In this document: positions 24,142 to 33,691 of the stretch, in pieces
Numbering within the stretch: the first letter of the stretch is position 1
How the letters are laid out: every line of letters begins with the position of its first letter
NCBI RefSeq assembly: GCF_010868145.1
Contig: NZ_JAAGUY010000001.1
Location: 1 to 64,000 of the forward strand
DNA: 64,000 bases
Direction of reading: 5' to 3'
From: Nocardia cyriacigeorgica
GTDB taxonomy: Bacteria; Actinomycetota; Actinomycetes; Mycobacteriales; Mycobacteriaceae
The notes under the pieces: generated by a model
The model's database searches: none
What the model was told of the DNA's origin: nothing
Seen by the model: the letters and a program-made list of their open reading frames with translations, nothing else
Made by a program: the position numbers and the translations under genes

Positions 24142-25265
24142 GCCGTTGCCTCCTCGGTCTCGTCGAACATGATGACCTGGCGGATCGCCAGACCGTCGGC
24201 CAGCAGATCCATCGCCTCGTTGATCTCGGTCAAACCGATACGGGAGGAAATGAGCCTGTCCACCGGAAGTTTGCCCTCCCGCCACATCTGCGCGTAGCGG
24301 GGGATGTCTCGTGCGGGGACCGCGGATCCGAGGTAGCTGCCGACGACCGTGCGTGCCTCCGCGGTGATCGTCAACGGCGAGATCGAGGCCAGCGCGGCCG
24401 GCGCGGGCAGCCCGACGGTGATGGTGGTGCCGCCGGATCGTGTTGCGGCGAAGGCGGTTTCGAAGGCGCGCGGGTGGCCGGCGCATTCGATGACGTAGCG
24501 GGCCTTGATCCCGGCCTCGGCGACCTGCTCGGGTGTGTAGACCTCGGTCGCGCCGAGCGCCTCGGCCTGCTCCAGCTTCTCCGTGACAGTGTCGACGGCG
24601 ATGATCTGTTGTACGTCCTGTGCCTTCGCGGTGATCACCGCCGCCATACCGACACCGCCGAGCCCGACGACCATCACCGAATCCGACGGCTGCGGATCGG
24701 CCACGTTCAGGACCGCGCCACCGCCGGTGAGGACCGCGCAACCGAGAACCGCCGCGATATCGGGCGGGACGTCGGCGTCGACCGGAACGGCCGAGGCGCG
24801 GTCGATCACCGCGTGCGTGGCGAATCCGGATACACCGAGGTGGTGGTGCACGGTCTCGCCGTCTCGGGTCAGGTGCCGGGAGTGATGCAGCAGTTCGCCG
24901 GCGTTGTTGGTGAGGGTGCCTGCCGAACACGGCAGCCGGCCATCTTCGGCGCAGGCCTCGCATTTCTCGCAGCGTGGCAGGAACGACATCACTACCCGCT
25001 GACCAGGGCTCAGGTCGGTGACGGACTCGCCGGCCGACACCACGATCCCGGCGGCCTCGTGCCCGAGCAGCATCGGCGTAGGTCGCAGACGGTTTCCGTC
25101 GACCACGCTCAGATCGGAGTGGCAGACGCCCGCCGCCTCGATCCTGACCAGCAGCTCGGTCGGTCCCGGCTCGCTCAGCTCGACCTCACCCACGGTGATG
25201 GGCCGCGACTGGGCGAACGGCCGGGCCCGGCCGGATTCCTCGAGAACTGCTCCGGTGATCTTCAT
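24138..25265 (-). CDS. Zinc-dependent alcohol dehydrogenase
   Basis: A 375-residue medium-chain alcohol dehydrogenase of the class III/benzyl-alcohol type. The catalytic zinc ligands are the Cys in AAGVCHSDLSVV, His-Glu in LLGHEAAGIVV and the Cys in AAVLGCAVLTGG; the structural zinc set is CEKCEACAEDGRLPC (four Cys). The Rossmann loop is VMVVGLGGVGMAAV. It should oxidise a primary alcohol to the aldehyde consumed by the overlapping ALDH gene. Long loop residues 115-140 (HHSRHLTRDGETVHHHLG) match the class. It is first in the operon, divergent from the GAF-PucR gene. Confidence 0.93.
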   Translation of the reverse strand: MKITGAVLEESGRARPFAQSRPITVGEVELSEPGPTELLVRIEAAGVCHSDLSVVDGNRLRPTPMLLGHEAAGIVVSAGESVTDLSPGQRVVMSFLPRCEKCEACAEDGRLPCSAGTLTNNAGELLHHSRHLTRDGETVHHHLGVSGFATHAVIDRASAVPVDADVPPDIAAVLGCAVLTGGGAVLNVADPQPSDSVMVVGLGGVGMAAVITAKAQDVQQIIAVDTVTEKLEQAEALGATEVYTPEQVAEAGIKARYVIECAGHPRAFETAFAATRSGGTTITVGLPAPAALASISPLTITAEARTVVGSYLGSAVPARDIPRYAQMWREGKLPVDRLISSRIGLTEINEAMDLLADGLAIRQVIMFDETEEATA

Positions 25266-25351
25266 CGGCTACCTGACTTCGGAGTGGGCCCGACAGGAAG
25301 CCGGACGCGACGGTGGGCACGCGGTTCCAAGATATGACCCCAGTCACCGCG

Positions 25352-25404
25352 TGTACATGACCTCGAAGTACATTGATTCGAGTGGGAAGTGTGCGGTAAG
25401 CACA
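25352..25404. promoter_or_regulatory. Two inverted repeats in the divergent adh/pucR promoter region
   Basis: TGTAC at 25352-25356 pairs with GTACA at 25368-25372 (11-base spacer), and TGTGC-GGTAA-GCACA at 25390-25404 is a second perfect repeat. Both lie between the alcohol dehydrogenase start (25265) and the PucR start (25423). They are candidate binding sites for the PucR-type activator. Confidence 0.5.
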
Positions 25405-25422
25405 TACGAAGGATGCTTGCTA

Positions 25423-27300
25423 GTGGATATGTCGACATCGCTGCTGGAGCAGATTCACGCGGGCCTGTCCGAAACCGAACTCGACACTCGGCTCACCGAG
25501 GCGCTCGAACGGCACGAGATCACCCATGCCACGGCCGCTGCCGCCCGCGGAATCCACCGCAGGCTCGCCGAACGGCGCGACCGCGAGGAACTGCTGCGAG
25601 TACTGCACGGCACCGCAACCGACCTGACAGGCATCCGTGACGTGGAGGCGGTGCTCAAGGCCATCGTGCAACGCACCAGGTCGCTGACCGGCAGCGATAT
25701 GGCCTACATCAGCTTGAACGACTACCGGGCTCGCGAGACCTACATCCGCAAATCCGACGGCGTGATCACCCCCGATTACCGCACGATCCGGATGCCGATC
25801 GGCACCGGGGTGCTGGGCAAGGCTGCCGCGGGTCTTTCGCCCTATCAGTCGGCTGATTATCTGACCGACCCCGACATCGTGCACCTGCCGCAGATCGACG
25901 CCATCGTCCGCGCAGAGGGTGTGCGCGCCATCCTGGGTGTTCCGCTGAACCTGCACGGCAGTGTGATCGGTGCGCTGCTCATCGCGGACCGATCGCCGCG
26001 CCGCTACCCGAACACGCTGATCGACCTCATCGACACCGTGGGCAAACATGCCGCGGTCGCGCTGGACAACGCCGAGCGCTTCACCGAAATCACCACTGCG
26101 CTCGACGACCTCGCCAAGGAACAGGACACCCACATCAGCCGGGTGCGCCATCTGCAGGATGTCATCTCACTGGACGAACGGCTGATCGAAACGGTGGTCG
26201 GCGGCCGCGGTCTGGACGGCTACGTCGAACTCGCCCATCAGGTCCTCGCGGCTCCCGCGGCGGTTCTCGACCCCGCCGGTGGAGTGCTGGCCGCCCACCC
26301 GGCCCATGATGGCCGACCGTCAGGCGCGTGGTTCGACGCAGTCACCGCGATGGTCGACGGCGCGGAGTTCGCCGGCGCCGTCGCGACCGGGAAACCACGA
26401 TCGGTGCACGGTGCCACCCTGGTCCCCGCCAAGGCTGGTGGTACGCATTTGGCGACGCTGGTCCTCGCAGGCGAGATTCCGGCGGCGCAGGGTGGATTGC
26501 TCGAACGCCTCGCGATCTTCCTGACCGTGCTGCGGCTGTTCGATCAGGCCGCCCATGATTCCGCGCAACGGATGCAATTCGAGGTACTCGACGACATCCT
26601 GTCCGGGCGCGCGGTGGCGCCGGAGCAGGTGCAGCGGCGGGCCGCCCGTTTCGGTCTGCGTTCCGATGATCGGCTGACCTGCCTCGTCATCGACACCCAC
26701 GGCGCGGACTACCGGCGAATCGAAGGGCACGTCAGGGGTGCGCTCGGGCGGATCCGTGCGTTGGTGGCCGACCATGCCGGGCATATCTGCGTGCTGGCGG
26801 CCGATGGCGCACCCGCCGTGGCCTCACTGGAACAGGAGTTCGCGGCGAACGGTGTCGTCGCGACCATCGGGTTCGCTGGTCCGGCAGTGGGATTCGACGC
26901 TGTGGCGGCCATCCACACGCAGGCCGAACGGGCACTGTCGACATTGATCGTGCTGGGCCGGGCCGGTGAGGTTCTCGACGGCGCCCGCCTCGGCGCGGTC
27001 GGGCTGTTGCTGGACGCGGCGGGCACGCTCGGCCGGGACTACGACCCGCTCGGCGAGATCCGGCCACTGCTCGCCTACGACCGCGACCACGGCACCGCAC
27101 TCACCGAGACGGCCTGGACGTTCCTCGAAAACAACGCCGGGCTCGTCGACACGGCCGCCCGGTTGTTCATCCACCGCAATACCGTGCGGCAGCGGCTGGC
27201 TCGGATTGCCGAGTTGCTCGGTGACGACTGGCTCGCCGGTACTCGTCGCCTCGACCTCCACCTCGCCTTGCGCATCTGGAAGCTGCAAACCACTCGGTGA
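25423..27300 (+). CDS. GAF-PucR (CdaR-type) transcriptional activator
   Basis: A 625-residue regulator. An N-terminal helical region (~1-55) is followed by a GAF domain (~60-210, with LRVLHGTATDLTGIRDVEAV, GSDMAYISLNDYRARETYI, ILGVPLNLHGSVIGALLIAD), a central GGDEF-like CdaR region (~310-540) and a C-terminal PucR helix-turn-helix (TAWTFLENNAGLVDTAARLF, IHRNTVRQRLARIAELLG). This layout is found in activators of alcohol and aromatic-compound catabolism in actinobacteria. GTG 25423 is favoured by GAAGGA nine bases upstream; ATG 25429 is an alternative. It is divergent from the adh-aldh operon it probably switches on. Confidence 0.88.
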   Translation: MDMSTSLLEQIHAGLSETELDTRLTEALERHEITHATAAAARGIHRRLAERRDREELLRVLHGTATDLTGIRDVEAVLKAIVQRTRSLTGSDMAYISLNDYRARETYIRKSDGVITPDYRTIRMPIGTGVLGKAAAGLSPYQSADYLTDPDIVHLPQIDAIVRAEGVRAILGVPLNLHGSVIGALLIADRSPRRYPNTLIDLIDTVGKHAAVALDNAERFTEITTALDDLAKEQDTHISRVRHLQDVISLDERLIETVVGGRGLDGYVELAHQVLAAPAAVLDPAGGVLAAHPAHDGRPSGAWFDAVTAMVDGAEFAGAVATGKPRSVHGATLVPAKAGGTHLATLVLAGEIPAAQGGLLERLAIFLTVLRLFDQAAHDSAQRMQFEVLDDILSGRAVAPEQVQRRAARFGLRSDDRLTCLVIDTHGADYRRIEGHVRGALGRIRALVADHAGHICVLAADGAPAVASLEQEFAANGVVATIGFAGPAVGFDAVAAIHTQAERALSTLIVLGRAGEVLDGARLGAVGLLLDAAGTLGRDYDPLGEIRPLLAYDRDHGTALTETAWTFLENNAGLVDTAARLFIHRNTVRQRLARIAELLGDDWLAGTRRLDLHLALRIWKLQTTR

Positions 27301-27308
27301 CCCAATAA

Positions 27309-27323
27309 TGGCAGTTTCTGCCA
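27309..27323. promoter_or_regulatory. Palindromic TetR operator upstream of the TetR-SDR operon
   Basis: TGGCAG-TTT-CTGCCA is a perfect inverted repeat located 20 bases before the TetR ATG. A TAGGGT element just downstream could be the -10 box. The layout is typical of autorepression that also governs the following SDR gene. Confidence 0.75.
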
Positions 27324-27343
27324 CAAAGGCGTAGGGTGCGGGT

Positions 27344-28715
<1,372 letters not shown>

Positions 28716-28728
28716 GCCGGACCGATCC

Positions 28729-28757
28729 CACCCGCCGGTGATCAGGGCCGGCGGGTG
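28729..28757 (+). terminator. Hairpin terminator after the SDR gene
   Basis: CACCCGCCGG pairs perfectly with CCGGCGGGTG (10 bp) across the 9-base loop TGATCAGGG, starting 14 bases after the SDR stop. No U-tract follows, as is common for actinobacterial terminators. Confidence 0.72.
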
Positions 28758-28840
28758 AACTGGTCGAAGGGGTCGGAGCTGTCGACGCCCTACGCCTGGC
28801 GGCGGATGGAATGGCCGACCTCGAGCACCCGCTCGATCCG

Positions 28841-29446
28841 CTACGGGGCTGCCGCGCTCTTTCGATGCTCCGCCAAGGCCGCGCGAACGGATTCGGCTAT
28901 CAGTTGTTCCGAGTATCGCGGGATGGTGGTGCCGGAGCGCAGATGTCGGCGAACCACCGAGTACGGCAGGTCGAGGACGATCATGATGATCAGCTCACGT
29001 CCGCGGGCGGTGTCCAGACCCAGGCGGCGGGTTAGTTCGCGGACAGTACCCATCACACGGCGATTCATGCGTTCCAGTCGCTGTTGTTGCTCCGTTGGCC
29101 AGTGGGGTTCGTCGAAGTCCGCTGTCTTGTACAAAAGAACTGCTGCATCGTGCGGGTTGTCCCGGCACCAGGCGACAATGTGCCCGGCACCCGATTCGGC
29201 CGCTATTGCGGCGTCGTCGCCGGTGATGGCGGCGATGAACCCTTCGTGGAAACGTTCCAGCGCACGTAGCCAGAGCGCGGCGAGCAGGGCCGGGCGATTC
29301 GGGAATCGGTGATAGACCGACCCGCTGGGAGCTCCGGCTTCGCGTGCAACCGCGGTCATCGTGACTCCCGTTGGACCTGCTGTGGCGGCAAGGAGGGCGG
29401 CGGCGTCGAGTAACCCGTCGGCATCATGCACTGCGGGTCTGCCCAT
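28841..29446 (-). CDS. TetR family transcriptional regulator
   Basis: A 201-residue regulator. The DNA-binding domain (~5-55) reads GLLDAAALLAATAGPTGVTM and VAREAGAPSGSVYHRFPNRP, with the S-V-Y-H-R-F helix end. The remainder is helical with several Trp/His residues (DFDEPHWPTEQQQRLERMN) that may line a ligand pocket. The ATG at 29446 is the natural family start; an extension of 27 codons lacks a ribosome site. It lies 104 bases downstream of the alpha/beta hydrolase gene on the same strand and may be its regulator, though no palindrome is obvious between them. Confidence 0.83.
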   Translation of the reverse strand: MGRPAVHDADGLLDAAALLAATAGPTGVTMTAVAREAGAPSGSVYHRFPNRPALLAALWLRALERFHEGFIAAITGDDAAIAAESGAGHIVAWCRDNPHDAAVLLYKTADFDEPHWPTEQQQRLERMNRRVMGTVRELTRRLGLDTARGRELIIMIVLDLPYSVVRRHLRSGTTIPRYSEQLIAESVRAALAEHRKSAAAP

Positions 29447-29550
29447 GCGAATCCATCCAACGTTGCGGGTCGTGGAGTGGTGATACGCACCGCCCTCCGA
29501 TAACAGTCGTCGAAAGCAACCTAGCATCGACGGAGGTCAGGGCTGGAATC

Positions 29551-30516
29551 TCAGTCGATCCATCGTTGTCGGCCAGCCGGTGGTTGCGCAGTCGGGAACT
29601 CTTCCGGTGCGCCGAGTGAACGGTTGAGAAAATCCAAGACGAGCTCGGTGTAGCGCTTCCGGGCGAGCTTCAATCCTTCGAGATGCCCGGCGTCGGGCAG
29701 TATCTCGACCTGGAATCGGGGGTAGCGGGCGGCCATGCCGCGTACGGATTCAGGAGTGGTTATCGAGTCGTTCTCACCACAGATGAGCAGTGCGGGAACC
29801 TGCTCGGCCGCGGGTGTCACCGTGGGGGGCCAATCGACACCCAACATCGCCAGCCCAGTCGTCGCCATCGCCGATCGCGTGGCGAAACCAGCGTAACCCT
29901 CGGCGAATATGCCCGGGAGTGGTAGTGCGCCGGCGACGAGAAAACGTTCGAACAGGGCCCGTCCGTCGTCCACGGGGCCACTGTCGCAGATGATCGCGTC
30001 GACGGCGAAATCTGGGCGAGTCAGGGCGTGCACCGACGGAAACGTGGAGAACGAGAAACCGAACAGTGCGATCTTCGCGTCACGAAACTCGGGTGTTGCA
30101 CGCAGCATCGCGACTACCTCGACGATGTCGCTGGTGAATTTCTCGCCGAGTCTGCGGAAACCGTAGTGGAAGCTGCTGGCGCCGTGGTTGCGGTGATCGA
30201 ACAGGCACACGGTGTAGCCCGCCTTGCGGAGGAACTTCGCATGCGTCAGGGACGCGGATTTGCTCAGTCCGATGCCGTGGCCGAGTACGACGACACGGTC
30301 GCGAGCGCCCTCGCACAACCACAGGTGAATGCGCCCTCCGGAAGGAAGCTCGACAATTCGCTCTGTCGCGTGCAGTTCGAAATCCTCTGGTCTGCGGTGG
30401 TGAGCTCGGCGTGGTGGGTGATACATCCGAAAGCCGAGTGCGGCACCGTAGGCGGCTCCGACCGGTGTGGCAAGGATGGAGAGCACCTTGTTCGTACTAG
30501 AACGAGGGTTACTCAC
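29551..30516 (-). CDS. Alpha/beta hydrolase, membrane-anchored
   Basis: A 321-residue hydrolase. An N-terminal hydrophobic segment (VLSILATPVGAAYGAALGF, residues ~11-30) could be an anchor or signal. The fold elements are VVVLGHGIGLSKSASLTHAK, LFDHRNHGASSF, the nucleophile elbow ALFGFSFSTFPS (G-F-S-F-S), the acid in CGENDSITTPE and the His in LPDAGHLEGLK. The GTG start follows AAGGAA. The substrate is unknown; in this neighbourhood (epimerase and small membrane protein upstream) it may act on a lipid or ester. Confidence 0.83.
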   Translation of the reverse strand: MSNPRSSTNKVLSILATPVGAAYGAALGFRMYHPPRRAHHRRPEDFELHATERIVELPSGGRIHLWLCEGARDRVVVLGHGIGLSKSASLTHAKFLRKAGYTVCLFDHRNHGASSFHYGFRRLGEKFTSDIVEVVAMLRATPEFRDAKIALFGFSFSTFPSVHALTRPDFAVDAIICDSGPVDDGRALFERFLVAGALPLPGIFAEGYAGFATRSAMATTGLAMLGVDWPPTVTPAAEQVPALLICGENDSITTPESVRGMAARYPRFQVEILPDAGHLEGLKLARKRYTELVLDFLNRSLGAPEEFPTAQPPAGRQRWID

Positions 30517-30579
30517 AGAAGAGTTCCTTCCTGGGATGACCGAGGCGGGTGGTGGTGTCGTCTGTATCGAGCACGTCGT

Positions 30580-31521
30580 TCATCGGAGTTGGTGATCATC
30601 TCCGTCGAGATCGACCAACCCCTCATGACAGCTGGGGTATCGGGGCGTCCAGCCGAGCTCCCTTTTCGCTTTGTCATTCGACAAACGGATGCTGGTACCG
30701 ACCATGAGCCCATGGAGGTAGGGGACGGGGCGTAGTAGCCAGCTGGGAATACGCCGCGGTTCTCGAGCATTCGACGCCCGTGCGATCGCGCGAATGTAGT
30801 CGTCGAATCCGAGTGGGCAGTCGTCGGCGATGTTGTATGCCTCACCGCCGCAGCCGTACTCGAGCGCCGCGACGGTCGCGGCGGCCGCATCGGTGATGTG
30901 GACCGGCGACGTAACGCCGGCACGTGCTGGGACCGGCAGTCGCCGGGCATGGGTCAATGCGGCGAAACGGCGGGTGGTGGGCTCCGGACCGTAGAACAGG
31001 CCGTAGCGCAGGGCAATACCGTCGATCCCTTGGGCCGCGAATACCTGATCCTCGTTCGATCGCATCGATCGCAGGTGGCGATCGAAGGGCGTCCCGTCCG
31101 GCCGGCCGAACAAATGTTCCTCGGTGACAGGCTCGCTACCGTGGTCACGGTAGCCATAGCCCAGGAAGAACGACTGGGTGAGGAACCGTCTTGCCCCCAC
31201 GGCCTCGGCCGCATGCAACAGGTGCGTTGTACCGGTGTCACGCAACGCGTTGGTGGCGTCGAGTCGCGTGTGCGTGGTGGGGATTCGGCTGAGTGCGGTG
31301 GCCTGGTGGATCACTGCGTCGGCGGTACGACCCCCGAGCGCTGCCAGCAGCCTCTGCTCGTCCAGCACATCGGTCACGACGGCTTCCGCGCCGATGGCCG
31401 TCAGCCGGTGTGCGCCCTCCTGCTGGCGACACAGGCCGATGACCGTGTGTCCTGCGGCGATCAACTGAGTCGTCAGGGTCATACCCAAAGCGCCGGTCGC
31501 ACCGGCGACGATTACTTTCAT
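30580..31521 (-). CDS. NAD-dependent epimerase/dehydratase family protein
   Basis: A 313-residue extended SDR. The Rossmann start KVIVAGATGALGMTLTTQLI, DVLDEQRLLAALGG, ADAVIHQATALSRIPTTHT and the modified active-site stretch RRFLTQSFFLGYGYRDHGSE are visible; the usual YxxxK is not evident, as the region reads GYGYRDHGS, so catalysis may be atypical or the protein a reductase-like variant. YNIADDCPLGFDDYIRAIA and LGWTPRYPSCHEGL match NAD-dependent epimerase C-terminal parts. It starts one base after the membrane-protein gene and is followed 63 bases later by the hydrolase gene, so an operon is likely. Confidence 0.83.
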   Translation of the reverse strand: MKVIVAGATGALGMTLTTQLIAAGHTVIGLCRQQEGAHRLTAIGAEAVVTDVLDEQRLLAALGGRTADAVIHQATALSRIPTTHTRLDATNALRDTGTTHLLHAAEAVGARRFLTQSFFLGYGYRDHGSEPVTEEHLFGRPDGTPFDRHLRSMRSNEDQVFAAQGIDGIALRYGLFYGPEPTTRRFAALTHARRLPVPARAGVTSPVHITDAAAATVAALEYGCGGEAYNIADDCPLGFDDYIRAIARASNAREPRRIPSWLLRPVPYLHGLMVGTSIRLSNDKAKRELGWTPRYPSCHEGLVDLDGDDHQLR

Positions 31522-31522
31522 G

Positions 31523-31933
31523 TCACTTTTCCTTACGCTGGTTGAGGATTCGCACGCGTACGCCGAGCGCCGCAATCGCGATCACGGAGGCAGATCCCAG
31601 CGTCCAGAAATCCGAGCCGTTGCCGCCGAGGTCGGCATCCAGTGCGTGGTTGAGGGCATGGAAGGTATTGGCGAAGGCGAAGCCGATGAGCACGACCGCC
31701 AGTGCGTCTCGCCACCACAGCGCGCACAGCATCATCAGCCCGATGCCCAGCTGGAAAACACCTGCGTCATGAAGAAAGTGCACGTGGTTGGGCCAGTTCG
31801 CCCACCGGGCGAACCCCGCCGGGTCCACCCGCATCCAAGCGCCGAACACCAGCATCGTCGCCGAGCAGATCACCGTCGCGATCGTCACGAAGCGTCCGGA
31901 AGGCCGGACTCTCCGCATGCCGTCCGCCGTCAT
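31523..31933 (-). CDS. Four-span membrane protein, DoxX/DUF4345-like size
   Basis: A 136-residue membrane protein with four predicted helices: VTIATVICSATMLVFGAWM, VFQLGIGLMMLCALWW, ALAVVLIGFAFANTFHALNH and SASVIAIAALGVRVRI. A conserved-looking HFLHDAGVFQLGIG and FHALNHALD place histidines at membrane edges. The family is not certain; it resembles small DUF-type membrane proteins linked to NAD-dependent epimerases in actinobacteria. It heads the leftward operon with the epimerase (one base between stop and start). Repeated TCTAAAA motifs lie directly upstream. Confidence 0.65.
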   Translation of the reverse strand: MTADGMRRVRPSGRFVTIATVICSATMLVFGAWMRVDPAGFARWANWPNHVHFLHDAGVFQLGIGLMMLCALWWRDALAVVLIGFAFANTFHALNHALDADLGGNGSDFWTLGSASVIAIAALGVRVRILNQRKEK

Positions 31934-31951
31934 CGCATCACCTCACTTTCT

Positions 31952-31994
31952 GGAGACCAACCTCTAAAACGGTAATAGTTGATGGTCTCTAAAA
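31952..31994. promoter_or_regulatory. Repeated TCTAAAA motif and GAGACC/GGTCTC arms upstream of the membrane-protein operon
   Basis: CCTCTAAAACGG (31961-31972) and GTCTCTAAAAGT (31985-31996) repeat the core TCTAAAA with 25-base spacing, and GGAGACC at 31952-31958 is inverted relative to GGTCTCT at 31984-31990. The sites sit just before the start at 31933. They look like tandem operator or promoter elements; the binding protein is unknown. Confidence 0.5.
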
Positions 31995-32057
31995 GTAGTG
32001 TGACCTGCAACACGATGGCGAGCCATTGGGTGTGACTCCATTCATGCCATCTCATGT

Positions 32058-32106
32058 ATACGGGTCCGTATGTATGAAGCTACGCTCGAGCATACGGCAG
32101 CGTATG
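32058..32106. promoter_or_regulatory. Two perfect palindromes upstream of the DUF6463 gene
   Basis: ATACGG-GT-CCGTAT (32058-32071) and CATACG-GCAG-CGTATG (32091-32106) share the half-site CATACG/CGTATG, and CGTATGTATG occurs at both. They lie 89-137 bases upstream of the DUF6463 gene. Such paired sites suggest cooperative binding of a dimeric repressor, but no regulator gene adjoins on this side. Confidence 0.68.
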
Positions 32107-32194
32107 TATGGATGGCATGTGCGGCGACGTAACGCTCGCCGCGTGAGTGCCCCGACGGAGCCGACTGGTTCCGCGAAAACGACGAGGAGGTCAC

Positions 32195-32614
32195 ATGATC
32201 AAGTGGGCGGGGTGGCTCATTGTGCTGTTTCCCGGAATCGGGCACACAACGGGCGCACTTATCGAGACGGCGCCGAACCACGCAGAGGCATGGTTCGACG
32301 GAACAGGATGGGTGGCGGATGCCAACGCGTTGGATCACGCCGAAGCCGCGTTGTGGTACACGGTGTACAGCTTCGGCGTGCCGTTTCTCGTGATCGGCCT
32401 GATGGTGCTGTGGCTCGACCGCCGCGGAGTCACACCGCCGGCATTCCTTGCTTGGCTGGTGGCCGGTTGGACACTGGTGACCGTGGCGGTCGGCGGCCCC
32501 TCGCCGTTGCTGGTCCTTCTGATCGTCGCCGGTCTGCTACTCGCCGGTTCCCGACGCGAGGCACGCCACGATAGGCCCGGAAGACCTGCCACGCTGTCCA
32601 TTCCAACGAGCTGA
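32195..32614 (+). CDS. DUF6463 family membrane protein
   Basis: A 139-residue protein with about four spans: IKWAGWLIVLFPGIGHTTGA, WYTVYSFGVPFLVIGLMVLW, FLAWLVAGWTLVTVAVGG and LLVLLIVAGLLLAG. The GIGHTTGALIETAPNHAEAW stretch, with two histidines, and the Arg-rich tail fit the DUF6463 family, whose function is unknown. GAGGAGGTCAC immediately precedes the ATG. The gene follows a long leader region with two perfect palindromes, suggesting strict regulation. Confidence 0.75.
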   Translation: MIKWAGWLIVLFPGIGHTTGALIETAPNHAEAWFDGTGWVADANALDHAEAALWYTVYSFGVPFLVIGLMVLWLDRRGVTPPAFLAWLVAGWTLVTVAVGGPSPLLVLLIVAGLLLAGSRREARHDRPGRPATLSIPTS

Positions 32615-32821
32615 ACCCGGCGCGGCGACACCGGGCGACGTGCAGGGCAGATCGACAACGGCTTCCCAGCTCTCGGCAGGTGTGCTGCACGCGAATCCGA
32701 TGGCGGCGTGGCCTCTTAGGCCGCACACGCATCATCGTGACGTGACTCCGTCGGCCCCCGACCAGCGTCTGGACCGGGGGCGCTAGGTACGTCGAAAGCT
32801 CGGTGGGAGGCAATCACGAAC

Positions 32822-33691
32822 TCATCGACGCTGTTCCAACCTCCGGATCAGTTCGTGCACCTTCTGATCGGCGGCCAGCCGACTGTCCAGCACGACGTTC
32901 ACCGCTCCACGCAGCAGCGCGTAGGGCTCCCAGCCGATGGGCGCGATCGTGCGGGCTGCGCGGCGGGAGATCCCGTCGGCGATAGTGCGGGCGGCCTGTT
33001 CGGCGGTGATCCGGACGTTCAGCGGCCACGGCAGCATGGCGTCCAGTTCGGTGCCGAGTTCGTCTTTGTCGAGCATGTCGTGAGTCATCGCGGTCTCGAC
33101 CACACCGAAGTAGGCGATGCCCGCGCTGGCTCCGACGGCGGCGAGTTCGACGCGCAGAGCCCGGCCGAACTGCTCGACGGCTGCCTTGCTCATCATGTAC
33201 GGTGACCCACCCATGCCCGGCGCGAACGCCGCACACGACGACACCACGACCACATGGCCTTTCGCCGCGATGACCTCATCGAGCGCGGGATGGACAGTGT
33301 TGAACACGCCGGTCAGATTGATGCCCATGACGCGATCGAATTCGCGCGGATCCATGGTGCGCACGGTTGCGGGGGCCGGCGTCACACCGGCGTTGGCGAC
33401 GACGATGTCGAGACTGCCGAAGTGGTCGACGGCACGGGTCACCGCCTTCGCCATCTGCGCCCGGTCGGCCACATCGGCGCCGATAGCGAACGCCCGCGGA
33501 CCGAGCGCACGAGCCGCCGATTCTGCTGCCGCCTCATCGATGTCCACCAGCACCAGCGAAGCGCCGCGACGGTACAGGATCTCGGCCAGTTCGAGCCCGA
33601 TCCCTTGGCCTGCTCCGGTGATCAGCGCGGTTCTTCCGGCGATAGCGAGACTGCCGGTTCTGCGGAACGGGTTGAGCGTCGTGAGATCCAT
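32822..33691 (-). CDS. Short-chain dehydrogenase of the monooxygenase operon
   Basis: A 289-residue classical SDR. Cofactor motif ALITGAGQGIGLELA, the VANAG turn, and the catalytic set in VSSCAAFAPGMGGSPYMMSK (Ser and YMMSK) are intact. The leader MDLTTLNPFRRTGSL and the long C-terminus resemble mycobacterial SDRs found beside Baeyer-Villiger-type monooxygenases. Its ATG shares one base with the monooxygenase stop (TGATG), so it is last in a tightly coupled operon and probably oxidises the alcohol or reduces the ketone that connects with the monooxygenase substrate. Confidence 0.9.
   Translation of the reverse strand: MDLTTLNPFRRTGSLAIAGRTALITGAGQGIGLELAEILYRRGASLVLVDIDEAAAESAARALGPRAFAIGADVADRAQMAKAVTRAVDHFGSLDIVVANAGVTPAPATVRTMDPREFDRVMGINLTGVFNTVHPALDEVIAAKGHVVVVSSCAAFAPGMGGSPYMMSKAAVEQFGRALRVELAAVGASAGIAYFGVVETAMTHDMLDKDELGTELDAMLPWPLNVRITAEQAARTIADGISRRAARTIAPIGWEPYALLRGAVNVVLDSRLAADQKVHELIRRLEQRR

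Noticed and set aside
22690..24963. Aldehyde dehydrogenase extended N-terminally to 757 residues
   Set aside because: The extension lies antisense-free within the alcohol dehydrogenase gene in another frame; GTG 24141 with the GTGA overlap gives the normal ~483-residue enzyme.
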